A model generated the notes under the pieces. That model was not told the DNA's origin. It made no database searches and worked only from the letters and a program-made list of their open reading frames with translations. Of a stretch of 64,000 nucleotides of DNA, positions 63,647 through 64,000 are shown piece by piece. A program made the translations under genes and the position numbers. The stretch is from Lysinibacillus sp. JNUCC-52 (GTDB taxonomy: Bacteria; Bacillota; Bacilli; Bacillales_A; Planococcaceae): contig NZ_CP065546.1 of the NCBI RefSeq assembly GCF_015999545.1, positions 1,922,001 through 1,986,000 of the forward strand, in the 5' to 3' direction. Position 1 is the stretch's first letter; the number at the start of each line of letters is the position of its first letter.

Positions 63647-64000
63647 TTATTCCTCAATTTTTTTAAATAATAGACTTGCGTTATGTCCACCAAAACCAAG
63701 GGAATTACTCATTGCATATTCGATATTGGCCTCACGAGCTTCATTCGGCACATAATCTAAATCACATTCTGGATCTGGCTCTGTTAAATTAATTGTTGGC
63801 GGTAAAATGCCCTCTTTTAATGCAAGTGCTGTAAAAATAGCTTCAACCCCACCAGCTGCACCTAATAAGTGACCTGTCATGGATTTAGTAGAACTCATCG
63901 CTAGTTTATAAGCATGTTCACCAAAAGCAGTTTTTACTGCTTGAGTTTCAAATAAATCATTGTATGGCGTACTTGTGCCATGCGCGTTAATATACCCAAC
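63647..64000 (-). CDS. fabF: beta-ketoacyl-ACP synthase II, 5' part outside window
   Basis: The C-terminal ~117 residues are present, with the frame open to the window end. They contain active-site His in [11 protein letters not shown], the second active-site segment [20 protein letters not shown] (Lys, His) and [11 protein letters not shown]. FabF elongates fatty acids by condensing acyl- and malonyl-ACP. The in-frame ATG at 63898 is internal. Confidence 0.95.
   Translation of the reverse strand, partial: VGYINAHGTSTPYNDLFETQAVKTAFGEHAYKLAMSSTKSMTGHLLGAAGGVEAIFTALALKEGILPPTINLTEPDPECDLDYVPNEAREANIEYAMSNSLGFGGHNASLLFKKIEE

Overview
The window looks like a chromosomal segment of a low-GC, endospore-forming Bacillaceae/Planococcaceae bacterium close to Lysinibacillus. 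Reasons: spore genes (spoVAC-D-E, spoVIF, a CotY/CotZ-type coat protein, YjcZ and YtaF types); a block colinear with the Bacillus subtilis yjb region (fabF, trpS, spx, mecA, coiA, pepF, spxH, yjbI to yjbO); an S-layer-homology cell-wall protein; and Shine-Dalgarno-led TTG/GTG starts. I saw no tRNA, rRNA, CRISPR, transposase or prophage genes.

Layout. 1-2000: 3' part of an aldehyde dehydrogenase, a 54-residue small ORF, a fused remnant of two flavoenzyme genes, and a 21-bp-period repeat array. 2000-5600: secreted polysaccharide deacetylase and a large-subunit catalase. 5700-10500: an HxlR regulator, an acyl-CoA-dehydrogenase-like flavoprotein, a double DUF4242-type protein and a NitT/TauT-type ABC importer; the two leftward transcription units share a 17-bp motif over the -10 box. 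10600-14300: orphan RloB, a monooxygenase-fold protein with a MarR regulator, a nucleotide-sugar epimerase, and YceI behind an MhqR-like operator. 14600-21900: heme-uptake (isd-like) operon with three NEAT proteins that differ in wall anchoring, an ABC heme importer and sortase B. 22000-27000: YtaF and a Fur-box-controlled siderophore importer.

27200-40200 is the most distinctive part. A leftward ten-gene operon encodes kynureninase, an amino-acid permease, 3-hydroxyanthranilate dioxygenase, ACMS decarboxylase, 2-aminomuconate-semialdehyde dehydrogenase, a RidA-type deaminase and a dmpE-F-G-H-like meta-cleavage tail. On paper this takes (3-hydroxy)kynurenine to pyruvate and acetyl-CoA. A divergent TetR gene and a secreted LVIVD-type propeller protein lie beside it. 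The kynU promoter and the propeller-gene promoter carry the same TGACA-type palindrome on the -35 box, so the propeller protein probably belongs to the same regulon.

40400-49800: thermonuclease-family lipoprotein, PgpA/YutG-like protein, yjcH-yjcG-yjcF, and spore genes including a YhcN-type lipoprotein-spoVAC-spoVAD-spoVAE unit, coat genes and mgtE. 50000-64000: the conserved yjb block, concerned with stress and proteolysis control (spx, spxH, mecA), competence (coiA), alarmone and NAD metabolism (relQ, nadK), then a tryptophan T-box before trpS, and the 3' part of fabF.

Three intergenic arrays (1582-1988, 14557-14657, 22770-22882) keep an exact 21-bp period around a short GC core. They match no standard feature and are the main unexplained structural signal.
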